Below the pieces are notes generated by a model that was not told the DNA's origin, ran no database searches, and saw nothing but the letters and a program-made list of their open reading frames with translations. The position numbers and the translations under genes are program-made. This document shows positions 1 to 9,220 of a stretch of DNA of 64,000 bases, in pieces; position 1 is the stretch's first letter; each line of letters opens with the position of its first letter. Source of the DNA: Chthonomonadia bacterium (GTDB lineage: Bacteria > Armatimonadota > HRBIN16); the NCBI GenBank assembly GCA_013314755.1, contig JABUFA010000010.1:42270-106269 (forward strand). Reading direction: 5' to 3'.

Positions 1-219
1 CGCACCATCCGCGAGAACATCCAATGGATAGGGCACTTCCACACCGCCGGCAACCCGGGGCGCAACGACATGGATGAAACGCAGGAGCTGTATTATCCTG
101 CCATCGCACGCGCCATCAAGGAGACAGGCTACGACCGCTGGGTGGGGCACGAGTTCATCCCCAAAGGCAACGATACCTTCGCCGCTCTGCGCCGGGCATA
201 CGAACAGTTCAAGGTGTAA
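1..219 (+). CDS. C-terminal part of hydroxypyruvate isomerase-like TIM-barrel protein (partial at window edge)
   Basis: Open from base 1 in frame 1: [81 protein letters not shown] and [10 protein letters not shown]-type motifs of the Hyi family. Confidence 0.8.
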   Translation, partial: RTIRENIQWIGHFHTAGNPGRNDMDETQELYYPAIARAIKETGYDRWVGHEFIPKGNDTFAALRRAYEQFKV

Positions 220-252
220 GAGAGATGGGGCGCACGCCGCGCCCCATCAAAA

Positions 253-1074
253 CTATCCCTTCACCGCACCGGCTGTCAGCCCCGCGATGAACTCCTTCTG
301 CAACAGCATGAACAGCACAATCACCGGGAGCACGCTCAGGAACGTGCCTGCCATCAGCGTGCCGTACTGCTGTTGGTAAAGCCCCACCAGCTGGTTGAGC
401 GCGATGGGCAGGGTGAACCGGTCGGTATTATGCAGGATAATCTGGGGCCAGAGGAAGCTGTTCCACGTGCCCATGAAGCTGATGAGGCAGAACGCGCCAA
501 TCATCGGGCGGGAGATGGGCATCACGATGTCCCAGTAGATGCGGAACTCGGAACAGCCGTCAATGCGCGCCGCGTGCAGGAGCTCATCGGGAACCTGCAG
601 GATGGACTGGCGGAACAGGAAGATGCCGAACACGCTGACCGCACCCGGGATAATAAGCCCTGCGTAGCTGTCCACCAGCCCCATGCGATAGATGAGCTCG
701 TACAGCGGTGCCATCAGCACCTGTCCGGGAAGCATCATCGTGGAGAGCATCAGGATCATGATGGCTTTTTTGCCCTTAAAGTCATATTTCGCCAGCGCAA
801 ACCCCGCCAGCGAGGAGAAGAACAACTGCACAATCACCATCGTGGTGGCGACGAAGGTGCTGTTAATCATGTAGCGATGGAAGGGCACGGTGTTGAACAG
901 GTCGCGGAAGTTGAACGTGCTGAGGCGCGGCGCAAAGAAGGTGTAGTGGAACAGGTCATCCGGCGATTTCAGCGTCGCTGCCACCAGCCACACCATGGGC
1001 GTCAGCGTCAGCGCGGCAAACGCCAGCAGGAACAGGTTCACCAGCACCCGAAGCACCCGATAGAACAGCTTCAT
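253..1074 (-). CDS. Carbohydrate ABC transporter permease (MalG/UgpE-like)
   Basis: MKLFYRVLRVLVNLFLL... with EAA-like loop HAARIDGCSEFRIYWDIVMPISRPMIGAF; start set at Met 66 of the longer ORF, overlapping the upstream gene stop. Confidence 0.88.
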   Translation of the reverse strand: MKLFYRVLRVLVNLFLLAFAALTLTPMVWLVAATLKSPDDLFHYTFFAPRLSTFNFRDLFNTVPFHRYMINSTFVATTMVIVQLFFSSLAGFALAKYDFKGKKAIMILMLSTMMLPGQVLMAPLYELIYRMGLVDSYAGLIIPGAVSVFGIFLFRQSILQVPDELLHAARIDGCSEFRIYWDIVMPISRPMIGAFCLISFMGTWNSFLWPQIILHNTDRFTLPIALNQLVGLYQQQYGTLMAGTFLSVLPVIVLFMLLQKEFIAGLTAGAVKG

Positions 1075-2018
1075 CAGTCGGCACCTCCCTTCCACGCGCC
1101 TGTCACGCGCATCTGGAACAGGCTGATTATCAGCACGCCCAGCGCCAGCGTCCAGCCGACCGTTGAGGCGTATCCCAGGTCCCCCGTCACAAAGCCCGTT
1201 TGATACAGATACATAACGATGGTCAGCCCAGCCTGGTCGGGACCGGCGGAGTTGTTGAGCATAATCCACGGCAGCTCAAACAGCTGGAACGAGCCGATGG
1301 TGCTCATCACCAGCACGAACACCGCCACGGGCTTGATGCCGGGCAGGGTGACCGCCCAGAACTGATGCCAGGCGTTGGCGCCGTCCACCGTTGCCGCTTC
1401 ATAGAGGTCTTTATCCACCGCCTGCAGCGCCGCCAGAAAGTAGACCATATTAAAGCCCACATACATCCACAGCGAGGTCAGCACCAGCGCGGGCATCACC
1501 AGATCGGGGTTGGACAGCCACTTGGTATCGGTCGGAATGCCTGCGATGAAGTGCAGGAAGCGGTTGACCAGACCGTATTGCGGGATGAACAGCACGCTGA
1601 ACAGCACGCCCACGAACACCTGCCCCAGCAGGTTGGGCGAGAAGAAGGCGAGCCGCAGGAGCTCGCGTCCCTTGACCCAGAGACTGTTCAACAGCAGAGC
1701 CAGCCCCAGGCTCATCGGTAGCTGCAGGAACACCGACCAGAAGGCGAACACCGCTGTATTCCACACCGCCTTGTGGAAGTCGGGGTCTGAAAACAGGAAC
1801 GCGAAATTCTGCAGCCCTACGAATACCGCGCTTTTGGGACCGTTGGTCACATAGAACGAGAGCAGGAGGCTTTTGACGATTGGGTACACGCCGAAGGTGG
1901 CGAACAGGATGAGGAAGGGTGATACGAACAGATAGGGCGCCAGCCGGTGCTGCAGAACGAACCAGCGCGAGGTTCGCGGGGCGCGTACGATGCTTATTTC
2001 GGTTTCTCGGGTTGCCAT
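1074..2018 (-). CDS. Carbohydrate ABC transporter permease (MalF/UgpA-like)
   Basis: Multi-TM; EAA loop YEAATVDGANAWHQFWAVTLPGIKPV. Confidence 0.88.
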   Translation of the reverse strand: MATRETEISIVRAPRTSRWFVLQHRLAPYLFVSPFLILFATFGVYPIVKSLLLSFYVTNGPKSAVFVGLQNFAFLFSDPDFHKAVWNTAVFAFWSVFLQLPMSLGLALLLNSLWVKGRELLRLAFFSPNLLGQVFVGVLFSVLFIPQYGLVNRFLHFIAGIPTDTKWLSNPDLVMPALVLTSLWMYVGFNMVYFLAALQAVDKDLYEAATVDGANAWHQFWAVTLPGIKPVAVFVLVMSTIGSFQLFELPWIMLNNSAGPDQAGLTIVMYLYQTGFVTGDLGYASTVGWTLALGVLIISLFQMRVTGAWKGGAD

Positions 2019-2019
2019 T

Positions 2020-3345
2020 TCAGTAAGGATTCCTCCGCATCAGACGGCGCACTTCATCTGCGCTCTGTTTCAGCCGCTTGCGTACAAACTCTTCGAAGCC
2101 CCGGTCGCCGTGCGTTTTGTAGTATTGCACACATGCCACCAGCGCTTCGCTGAGCTTGCCCTTAGCGGTTGCCACGAATGGACTGGTGTACTGGAAGGGC
2201 ACATGCGGCGCGAGTTCGGCGTACAGTTTGCCGAGAGGCTGATTACTCCAGTAGGGTCGGGGTTCGCTGTAGGCAGGATGGTCCCATGCCTCTTTCAGGG
2301 CGGGCAGGATGTTGGTATCGCGGAACCGCTGGGCGAGGTCTTCCTTGTTCAGGTAAAGGTGCAGAGCGAACTCCCAGGCGAGGTCGGGGTTTTTGCAGTG
2401 TTTGGTGATGCCGATCATGGTGCCTCCCCAGGTGCTGGTGCGTCTGCCGCCCGGATACACGGCAGGCAGGGGCATCAACGCCATCTTGCCGCGCATCTTG
2501 GGCACGTCCACCTCAATGGTTTTGGAACGCCAGTCAGGCGCAATCATGCACAGGAAGTAACCATCCTCCACCGCTTTGGTGAAAATCTGCCCGCCGCCCA
2601 GGTCGCTGGCGATGCGGTTGGGTCCGGCGACCAGCGGCACGTAAAAGAGCATGGTCTGCACGGCGATTTCGTTGTCCATGATGCAGTTGCCCTGCGGGTC
2701 AAACAGCCCGCCGCCTCGCTGGTAGAGCAGGGGCTCGAAGCGGCTGGATTCGCTGTCGGGCAGTTCCAGCATGTACCGTTTGCCGGGAATGGTCACCTTG
2801 CGTCCAACGGCGATAAAGTCGTCCCAGGTTTTTATCTTGTTTGGGTCAATGCCGAGCTGTTCAAACAGGTCGCGGCGGTATGCAAGCATCACGGGGTGTA
2901 CATCGTGTGGAAGCCCAAAGATGCGCCCGCGGCTGGTGTAGGGGGCGAAGCGTGCCTGCACCATGCGGTCGTACAGCCCCGATTGCTTGATACGGTCGGT
3001 CAGGTCCAGGAAGCCGACATCCTTGAGCGGTCCGCGGAAGAAGCTGCCCGCCGCGCTGATTTCTACCTCTACCAGGTCGGGCACGTCGAGGTCGGACAGG
3101 AACGCTGCCTGCAGTCGCGACGTGACCGCCTGCCAGGAAACCAGTTGCAGGTCGATTTTGACGCCCGGATGCTTCGCCTCGAAGGCGGGTATCGCCTGCT
3201 TGTAGGCGTCGTAGTGCGTTTTGGCGAAGGTCCACATCACCAGCGTGGCTTGTGGACGCCTTGCGGGATTGAAAGCCAACCACAGCCCCGACAGGATAGA
3301 GAGAACCAGCATGCTTAGCGCCGCCGGTCCATAAGGGAATCGCAT
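2020..3345 (-). CDS. ABC transporter extracellular sugar-binding protein
   Basis: N-terminal hydrophobic anchor, then LVMWTFAKTHYDAYKQAIPAFEAKHPGVKIDLQLVSW, typical of SBP family 1; adjacent to two permeases. Confidence 0.88.
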   Translation of the reverse strand: MRFPYGPAALSMLVLSILSGLWLAFNPARRPQATLVMWTFAKTHYDAYKQAIPAFEAKHPGVKIDLQLVSWQAVTSRLQAAFLSDLDVPDLVEVEISAAGSFFRGPLKDVGFLDLTDRIKQSGLYDRMVQARFAPYTSRGRIFGLPHDVHPVMLAYRRDLFEQLGIDPNKIKTWDDFIAVGRKVTIPGKRYMLELPDSESSRFEPLLYQRGGGLFDPQGNCIMDNEIAVQTMLFYVPLVAGPNRIASDLGGGQIFTKAVEDGYFLCMIAPDWRSKTIEVDVPKMRGKMALMPLPAVYPGGRRTSTWGGTMIGITKHCKNPDLAWEFALHLYLNKEDLAQRFRDTNILPALKEAWDHPAYSEPRPYWSNQPLGKLYAELAPHVPFQYTSPFVATAKGKLSEALVACVQYYKTHGDRGFEEFVRKRLKQSADEVRRLMRRNPY

Positions 3346-3597
3346 GACAGCCCTCCCACTAACAATGAAAGCTTTCCATCCGAAGATTTTACCTTTTCAG
3401 AGGCGGTTTCCTGCATTTAATCGTTTAAGAAGTGCGGAGAGGGGAAGTGTTATCCTGAACGAAGGGGCTCGCTGTATTGTCATCCTGGATGGAGTGAAGG
3501 GTCTTAGCAAAGAGGTGTTCTCCTGCGCTTCGCAGGACGGAAACACCACACCTACCGTCGTGCATGGTATAATAAAATCCCAAAGGAGGAGATGCCT

Positions 3598-5028
3598 ATG
3601 CCCACTCTGTTCGAGAAAATCTGGAACGCTCACGTCGTCCACGAAGAACCTGGGCGACCGGCACTGCTATATATTGACCGCCACTTCGTGCACGAGGTGA
3701 CCTCTCCGCAGGCGTTTGACGGCTTGCGCCAGGCGGGGCGCAGGGTGCGCCGTCCTGACCTGACCTTCGCCACGATGGACCACAACGTGCCCACCGATAA
3801 TCGGTGGAACATCACCGACCCCATCTCGGCGAAGCAGATTGAGGTCCTGCGCAGGAACTGTCAGGAGTTCGGCATCACCCTGTTCGATCTGGATAGCGAG
3901 GACAACGGCATCGTGCATGTAATCGGTCCCGAGCTGGGAATCACCCTGCCCGGCTTGACCATCGTGTGCGGCGACAGTCACACCTCCACGCACGGTGCGT
4001 TCGGTGCGCTGGCGTTTGGCATTGGCACCTCAGAAGTTGAGCATGTGCTGGCGACGCAGACCCTGCCTCAGACCAAACCCTTGACCATGGCGATTCGCCT
4101 GGAGGGCAAGCGTCCGCTGGGTGTGACCGCCAAAGACCTGATTCTGGGCATCATCGGGCGCATTGGCGCGGGCGGAGGCACTGGCTGTGTGGTGGAGTAC
4201 ATGGGCGAAGCCATTCGCGCCCTGAGCATGGAAGAGCGGTTGACGATATGCAACATGTCCATTGAAGCAGGCGCTCGCGCGGGCATGATTGCCCCTGACG
4301 AGACCACCTTCGCCTATCTGGAAGGCAGGCGATATGCCCCACAGGGCAAACAGTTCGAGCGGGCGGTCGCTTACTGGCAGACTTTGCCGTCCGACCCCGA
4401 TGCGCGGTTTGACCGCGAGGTGCAATTCGACGTCTCTACGTTCGCGCCGCAGGTGACCTGGGGCACCAGCCCCGAACAGGTGGTGGACGTGACCGGTTGT
4501 GTGCCAGACCCGGCTTCCTTCGCCGACGAGACCAAAGCCCGTGCTGCCGAACGCGCCCTGCAGTACATGGGGCTGAAGCCGGGCACACCCATTCAGGAGA
4601 TTAAGGTGGACAGGGTGTTCATTGGCTCGTGCACCAACGGCAGGCTGAGCGATTTGCGCGCAGCGGCGGCAGTGGTCAAGGGCAAAAAGGTCGCGCCCCA
4701 TGTGCGGGCGATGGTGGTTCCCGGCTCACAGCGAGTGAAGAAGATGGCGGAAGAGGAGGGACTGCACGAGATTTTCATTCAGGCAGGCTTCGAGTGGCGC
4801 GACTCGGGATGCAGTATGTGCTTGGGCATGAACCCCGACATCCTGATGCCCGGTGAGCGTTCCGCTTCCACCAGCAACCGCAACTTCGAGGGGCGACAGG
4901 GACGCGGCGGACGCACCCACCTGGTCAGCCCCCAGATGGCGGCGGCTGCGGCTATTGCCGGACACTTTGTGGACATCCGCGAGTGGTACCGAGAAGGCAA
5001 AATCGCTGAGGAGGTTCTGCGCCCATGA
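3598..5028 (+). CDS. leuC: 3-isopropylmalate dehydratase large subunit
   Basis: Aconitase-family signatures: [62 protein letters not shown]; followed by leuD. An alternative ATG lies at 3592. Confidence 0.95.
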   Translation: MPTLFEKIWNAHVVHEEPGRPALLYIDRHFVHEVTSPQAFDGLRQAGRRVRRPDLTFATMDHNVPTDNRWNITDPISAKQIEVLRRNCQEFGITLFDLDSEDNGIVHVIGPELGITLPGLTIVCGDSHTSTHGAFGALAFGIGTSEVEHVLATQTLPQTKPLTMAIRLEGKRPLGVTAKDLILGIIGRIGAGGGTGCVVEYMGEAIRALSMEERLTICNMSIEAGARAGMIAPDETTFAYLEGRRYAPQGKQFERAVAYWQTLPSDPDARFDREVQFDVSTFAPQVTWGTSPEQVVDVTGCVPDPASFADETKARAAERALQYMGLKPGTPIQEIKVDRVFIGSCTNGRLSDLRAAAAVVKGKKVAPHVRAMVVPGSQRVKKMAEEEGLHEIFIQAGFEWRDSGCSMCLGMNPDILMPGERSASTSNRNFEGRQGRGGRTHLVSPQMAAAAAIAGHFVDIREWYREGKIAEEVLRP

Positions 5029-5642
5029 AACCGTTCGAGAAGCTCACCGCGCTGGTGGCTCCGCTCGACCAGCCGAACGTAGATACCGACCAGATTGTGC
5101 CCAAGCAGTTTCTGAAGCGGGTGGAGCGCACGGGCTTTGGGCAGTTCCTGTTCTATGACTGGCGGTTCCAGCCCGACGGCTCACCGAACCCCGACTTCGT
5201 GCTGAACCAGCCGCGCTATCAGGGGGCGCAAATCCTGCTGACCCGCGAGAACTTCGGCTGCGGCTCCAGCCGCGAACACGCCCCGTGGGCACTGCTGGAC
5301 TACGGCTTCCGGGTGCTGATTGCCCCCTCCTTCGCGGACATCTTCAGGACAAACTGCTTCAAGAACGGTATCCTGCCTGTGGAACTGCCTGCGGAGGTGG
5401 TGGATGACCTTTTCCGCCGCGTCTACGCGCAGGAGGGCTATCAGCTGACGGTGGACCTTCAGGAGCAAACCATCACTGGCGAGGATGGCTTTGTCGCCCG
5501 TTTCGAGATAGACCCCTTCCGCAAGAAGTGCCTGCTGGAAGGACTGGACGACATCGGGCTGACGCTACAGTACGAGCACAAGATTGCGGAATACGAGGCG
5601 ACGCACCGCGAACCCTGGCAGGCTGCCATCGCAGGGAGATAA
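5025..5642 (+). CDS. leuD: 3-isopropylmalate dehydratase small subunit
   Basis: [37 protein letters not shown]; overlaps leuC stop. Confidence 0.95.
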   Translation: MKPFEKLTALVAPLDQPNVDTDQIVPKQFLKRVERTGFGQFLFYDWRFQPDGSPNPDFVLNQPRYQGAQILLTRENFGCGSSREHAPWALLDYGFRVLIAPSFADIFRTNCFKNGILPVELPAEVVDDLFRRVYAQEGYQLTVDLQEQTITGEDGFVARFEIDPFRKKCLLEGLDDIGLTLQYEHKIAEYEATHREPWQAAIAGR

Positions 5643-5703
5643 CCCGCACACGCCATGTGGTAAAATATGGTCGACTGTTGCATGGTGACATGGAGAATCT
5701 GCG

Positions 5704-6462
5704 ATGCCCATTACACCTGCCGATATTGACGCTTTTATTGAGCTCCTGCGCCAGGACCCCGCGCTGAGACAGCGCGTCTTCGCCGCGATTGCTCCTGAGG
5801 AGTTTCTGGCTCTGCCGGCGAAGGTAGACCGGCTGGCGGGTGAGGTGTCCGCTTCGCGCACAGCCTCTGAGGAGCGGTTCGCGCGCATTGAAGCGATTCT
5901 CGAACGGCTGGCAGAGAGCCAATCGCGCACCGAAGCCGAAATCGCCGAACTGCGCAAAGCAATAGACCTGTTCCGACAGGCGGCGCAGGAGCGGTTCCAG
6001 AAGCTGGAGGACGAGTGGGCAAAACTGCTCGGCAGGTATCTGGAAGAACAGTACGCAAAACACATTTACTCTTATTTCGGACATGTTCTGTGCAGGATGC
6101 GCTTGCTCACACCGAGCGATATTGATGACCTCGTACGCCCTGCGCTGACTATCGCGGAGGTGAAAGACCTCTTCCTGGCGGACATCATCGCGCGGGGGCG
6201 CCTCCTCGAACAGCCCGACCAGCAGGTCTATCTGGTCATGGAAGTCTCCCGCACGATAGACGAAAGCGACGTCGCACGCGCCAGACGCCGCGCCGACCTG
6301 ATGCGCAAAGCGGGGCTACCCTGCGTAGCGGCCGTTGGCGGCGAGCAAATTACGGAGGCAGGGCGTCTGGAGGCGGAGCACTCACAGGTTCTGTGCATGT
6401 TGGACGGTAATCTGGAGGGAGACTGGCAAGAATCGCTGGCGCGCTCACTGCAGGAGGGATAG
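5704..6462 (+). CDS. Hypothetical coiled-coil protein with C-terminal PD-(D/E)XK-like fold (DUF3782-like)
   Basis: Long heptad-rich N-terminal half; C-terminal LADIIARGRLLEQPDQQVYLVMEVSRTIDESDVARARRRADLMRKAGLPCVAAVGG. Confidence 0.6.
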   Translation: MPITPADIDAFIELLRQDPALRQRVFAAIAPEEFLALPAKVDRLAGEVSASRTASEERFARIEAILERLAESQSRTEAEIAELRKAIDLFRQAAQERFQKLEDEWAKLLGRYLEEQYAKHIYSYFGHVLCRMRLLTPSDIDDLVRPALTIAEVKDLFLADIIARGRLLEQPDQQVYLVMEVSRTIDESDVARARRRADLMRKAGLPCVAAVGGEQITEAGRLEAEHSQVLCMLDGNLEGDWQESLARSLQEG

Positions 6463-6506
6463 CTGCCCGCAGGGAATCCCCGTATACACTTCAACGTGTA
6501 GAGGGG

Positions 6507-8840
6507 GTGTATGCATTGCGGGCAATGCTGATTGTGTTTCTCACCGCAGGTGTCTCATCGGTCGCTTTCCCGGAAGTGGTGCTGGTGCGCGCGAGCAAGC
6601 CTCAGGCGGTCATCGTGGCGCCTGCTCAACCCCAGGGCGACCTTGCTTCAGCCATCGCTGACCTTCGCCTGTACCTTGAGAAGATGAGCGGAGCGCGTCT
6701 GCAGGTTGTTCAGGAGGCTGACCGGGCGCGCCCGGCGATAATACTGCGCACCGGAGCTACCGGGCTTTCCAGAGCAGGCTACCGTATCCACACCGAAGAC
6801 AATCGGCTGGTTATTGAAGGCGCAACCGACGCCGGGCTGGTGAACGGCATCTACGGCTTTCTGGAAGACCACCTGGGCATCCACTGGTATATTCCGGGCG
6901 AGCTGGGCGAATATGTGCCTCGGCGCAGAGACGTAGTAGTACGTGCGCTGGACGAAACGCGCGAGCCGGCAATCCCCAGCGTCACTGGCTTCGGCGGCTA
7001 CCAGGCGGACCCACCCAAAGGCGCAGAGTGGAAGCGACGCAACCGATTGAACGGCTTTGAACCCTACTGGCACAGCCACAACTGGGAAGGCATTATCCCG
7101 TCCAGCGAAGCGTCGCGCCATCCCGAATGGTTCGCGCTGATAGACGGCGAGCACAAATGGCAGCTCTGCACCACCCATCCCGAGGTCATCCGCATCGCCA
7201 TTCAGCGGGTGCTGGAATACTTTGAAAAGAACCCCCAGGCGAAAACTTTCTCCCTCTCACCCAACGATTACGGCAAGTTCTGCCAGTGCGAGCGGTGCCG
7301 TGCGCTGGACCAGCAGATAGGTGTGGACACCTTTGCGCCGGGGGGACAGTTTACTGACCGGCTGGTGTATTTCTTCAACCAGATTGCGGAAGAGGTGGCG
7401 AAGCGCTATCCCGATAAACTGCTCTGCTTCTATGCCTACCTCACCCACACCGAGCCGCCCCAAAAGATAAAGCCTCATCCGAATCTGATGCCCGTGATTT
7501 GCCACACGCCGTGGGAGTTCTGTCATGCGCACCCCGTCACCGCCGATTGTGAGCCGGGCAGACGGTTTCGGCAGATTGTTCTGCGCTGGCGCGATCTGTG
7601 CCCGCACGTGGGCATCTACGACTATTACGGGCACTGGCAGTGGTTCGGGCAGTGGCCGCTGGTGCATACGTTGAAAACCGACATCCCCTTTTACGCCAAG
7701 CTGGGCATTGAACACCTCAACAGCGAAACGCACGACGACTGGTGGACACAGCCTCTGAACATCCTTGCCGCGGTCAAGCTGGTGTGGAACCCCCAGCTGG
7801 ATACCGACGCGCTGATACGCGACTTCTGCCAGCACCTGTTTGCCGAATCCGCCGAGCCGGTGCGCCGGTACTTTACTCTGTACCAGCAGCTGATGGCGAA
7901 CATCCCTCTGGACGCCTACGCGAATCACGAGGACTGGTGGGTCTATCCCTCCGCGCAGGCGATGGAGGAGGGTCGGCGCTTGCTGGAGGAGGCGTTCAGG
8001 CTGGCACGCTCAGAGGCAGTGAAGGAACGGGTGCGCCGGCTTCAGGTTGGGCATCAGGTGTACCTCCTGCAGTGGCAATCGGCAACTGCTCGGAGGGCGG
8101 GCAAAGTCATGCAGGCGTACGACGCCGACCTGCAGTTTGCTCAGCTGGTTCAACAGATGAAGCACAGTGGTCCGCGCGATGTCATTGACCTGTGGCTGGC
8201 GGAGCACGAGAGCGGACAGCGTGCCAGCGAAGCGCAGGCGTTTGTGGAGCTGTTGAACAACGCCGGCTACACCACCGCGCAGGCACGGGAAGAGGCTCTG
8301 CGCCGCGCGGAAGCGGAACCCATCGCCTTCGCCCGCGATCTGGGCTTCATCACCGAGTGGCTGGTGCTTGGTCCCTTCCGATGCCAGCAGGGCGCGTTAG
8401 ACCAGCCGGATATTCCCGTACAGGCGATAGAGCCGGGACAGAAAGCAGAGACGCTGGCAGGTTCCAGAGAGTGGCAGAAGGTGAGCGTCAACCAGCCTCT
8501 GGGGGTGCTGGACCTGCGTGCCCTGTTCACCAGAGAGCCATGGGTCAGCGCGTACGCCGCGTGCTGGGTGCAGTTGCCCGGTCCCGCACCAATCAGTCTG
8601 CGCGTGGGAAGCAATGACGGCGCGGCGGTGTGGCTGGATGGCAGGCTCATCCTGTGCTCGGATGTGCCCAGAGGGCTTCAGCTGGACCAGGACCGGGTGT
8701 CCGTCGCCGGCGGAGGCAGTAAATGGTATCTGCTGGTGGTGAAGGTCATCAACCACGCGAACCTGTGGAAGCTTGCCGTGCGCTTCACCGACCTGGCAGG
8801 GCGCCCCCTGCAGGTTCCCACTAGCACAACGCCGCCATAG
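6507..8840 (+). CDS. DUF4838-like, glycoside-hydrolase-like secreted protein
   Basis: GTG start with signal-like N-terminus; GIYGFLEDHLGIHWYIPGELGEYVPRRRDV, SPNDYGKFCQCERCRALD, FYAYLTHTEPPQKIKPHPNLMPV. Confidence 0.75.
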   Translation: MYALRAMLIVFLTAGVSSVAFPEVVLVRASKPQAVIVAPAQPQGDLASAIADLRLYLEKMSGARLQVVQEADRARPAIILRTGATGLSRAGYRIHTEDNRLVIEGATDAGLVNGIYGFLEDHLGIHWYIPGELGEYVPRRRDVVVRALDETREPAIPSVTGFGGYQADPPKGAEWKRRNRLNGFEPYWHSHNWEGIIPSSEASRHPEWFALIDGEHKWQLCTTHPEVIRIAIQRVLEYFEKNPQAKTFSLSPNDYGKFCQCERCRALDQQIGVDTFAPGGQFTDRLVYFFNQIAEEVAKRYPDKLLCFYAYLTHTEPPQKIKPHPNLMPVICHTPWEFCHAHPVTADCEPGRRFRQIVLRWRDLCPHVGIYDYYGHWQWFGQWPLVHTLKTDIPFYAKLGIEHLNSETHDDWWTQPLNILAAVKLVWNPQLDTDALIRDFCQHLFAESAEPVRRYFTLYQQLMANIPLDAYANHEDWWVYPSAQAMEEGRRLLEEAFRLARSEAVKERVRRLQVGHQVYLLQWQSATARRAGKVMQAYDADLQFAQLVQQMKHSGPRDVIDLWLAEHESGQRASEAQAFVELLNNAGYTTAQAREEALRRAEAEPIAFARDLGFITEWLVLGPFRCQQGALDQPDIPVQAIEPGQKAETLAGSREWQKVSVNQPLGVLDLRALFTREPWVSAYAACWVQLPGPAPISLRVGSNDGAAVWLDGRLILCSDVPRGLQLDQDRVSVAGGGSKWYLLVVKVINHANLWKLAVRFTDLAGRPLQVPTSTTPP

Positions 8841-8869
8841 GGAGCGCACCGAAGAGGATTCCGCCCCCA

Positions 8870-9220
8870 GATTCGCCTCTCCCCGCATCGGGGAGAGGCT
8901 GGGAGAGGGGTCGGCTCACCAGGAGGTTCGCCCTCCAGATGGGGCATCAGCGGGAGAGGGGTTCTCCCCCGCTTGCGGGGAAGTCGGGTGGGGCTGTTTT
9001 GCTTCTCAGCGGGCAACCACAAGAGTTGCCCCTACAGACGGCTCACCGGGAGGTTCGCCCTCCAATCTTGTGGAAATGTTATCCTCTGGAGGGCGAGGCT
9101 GCGGACGAGCCTTTTTCCCTCTCCTTGTGGGAGAGGGTCAGGGTGAGGGCTTTTCCTACAGGTGGGCTGTCTTGCGTCGGGAAAAGGGGTTCCCTCCCAG
9201 AGGGCGAGATAGCAGACAAC
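8870..9220. repeat. Mosaic intergenic repeat cluster 1
   Basis: Contains cctctccccgcatcggggagaggctgggagagggg, ggcaaccacaagagttgcccctac, ggagggcgaggct and ccctctccttgtgggagagggtcagggtgagggctttt; the same modules recur at 29.1, 39.8, 50.8, 60.5 and 63.4 kb. Confidence 0.9.

Noticed and set aside
373-1203. Long antisense ORFs opposite the ABC permeases (also 1990-3318, 8773-10794, 12242-13441, 17023-19071, 42892-44952, 45674-46939, 55032-56435, 56690-57922, 61773-63290)
   Set aside because: High-GC antisense open frames with low-complexity His/Arg/Gly/Gln-rich translations, lying opposite strongly supported genes; no RBS or family signatures.
8870-9220. Possible CRISPR array in the repeat clusters
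   Set aside because: Modules differ in sequence and spacing, no regular direct repeat-spacer pattern and no cas genes in the window.
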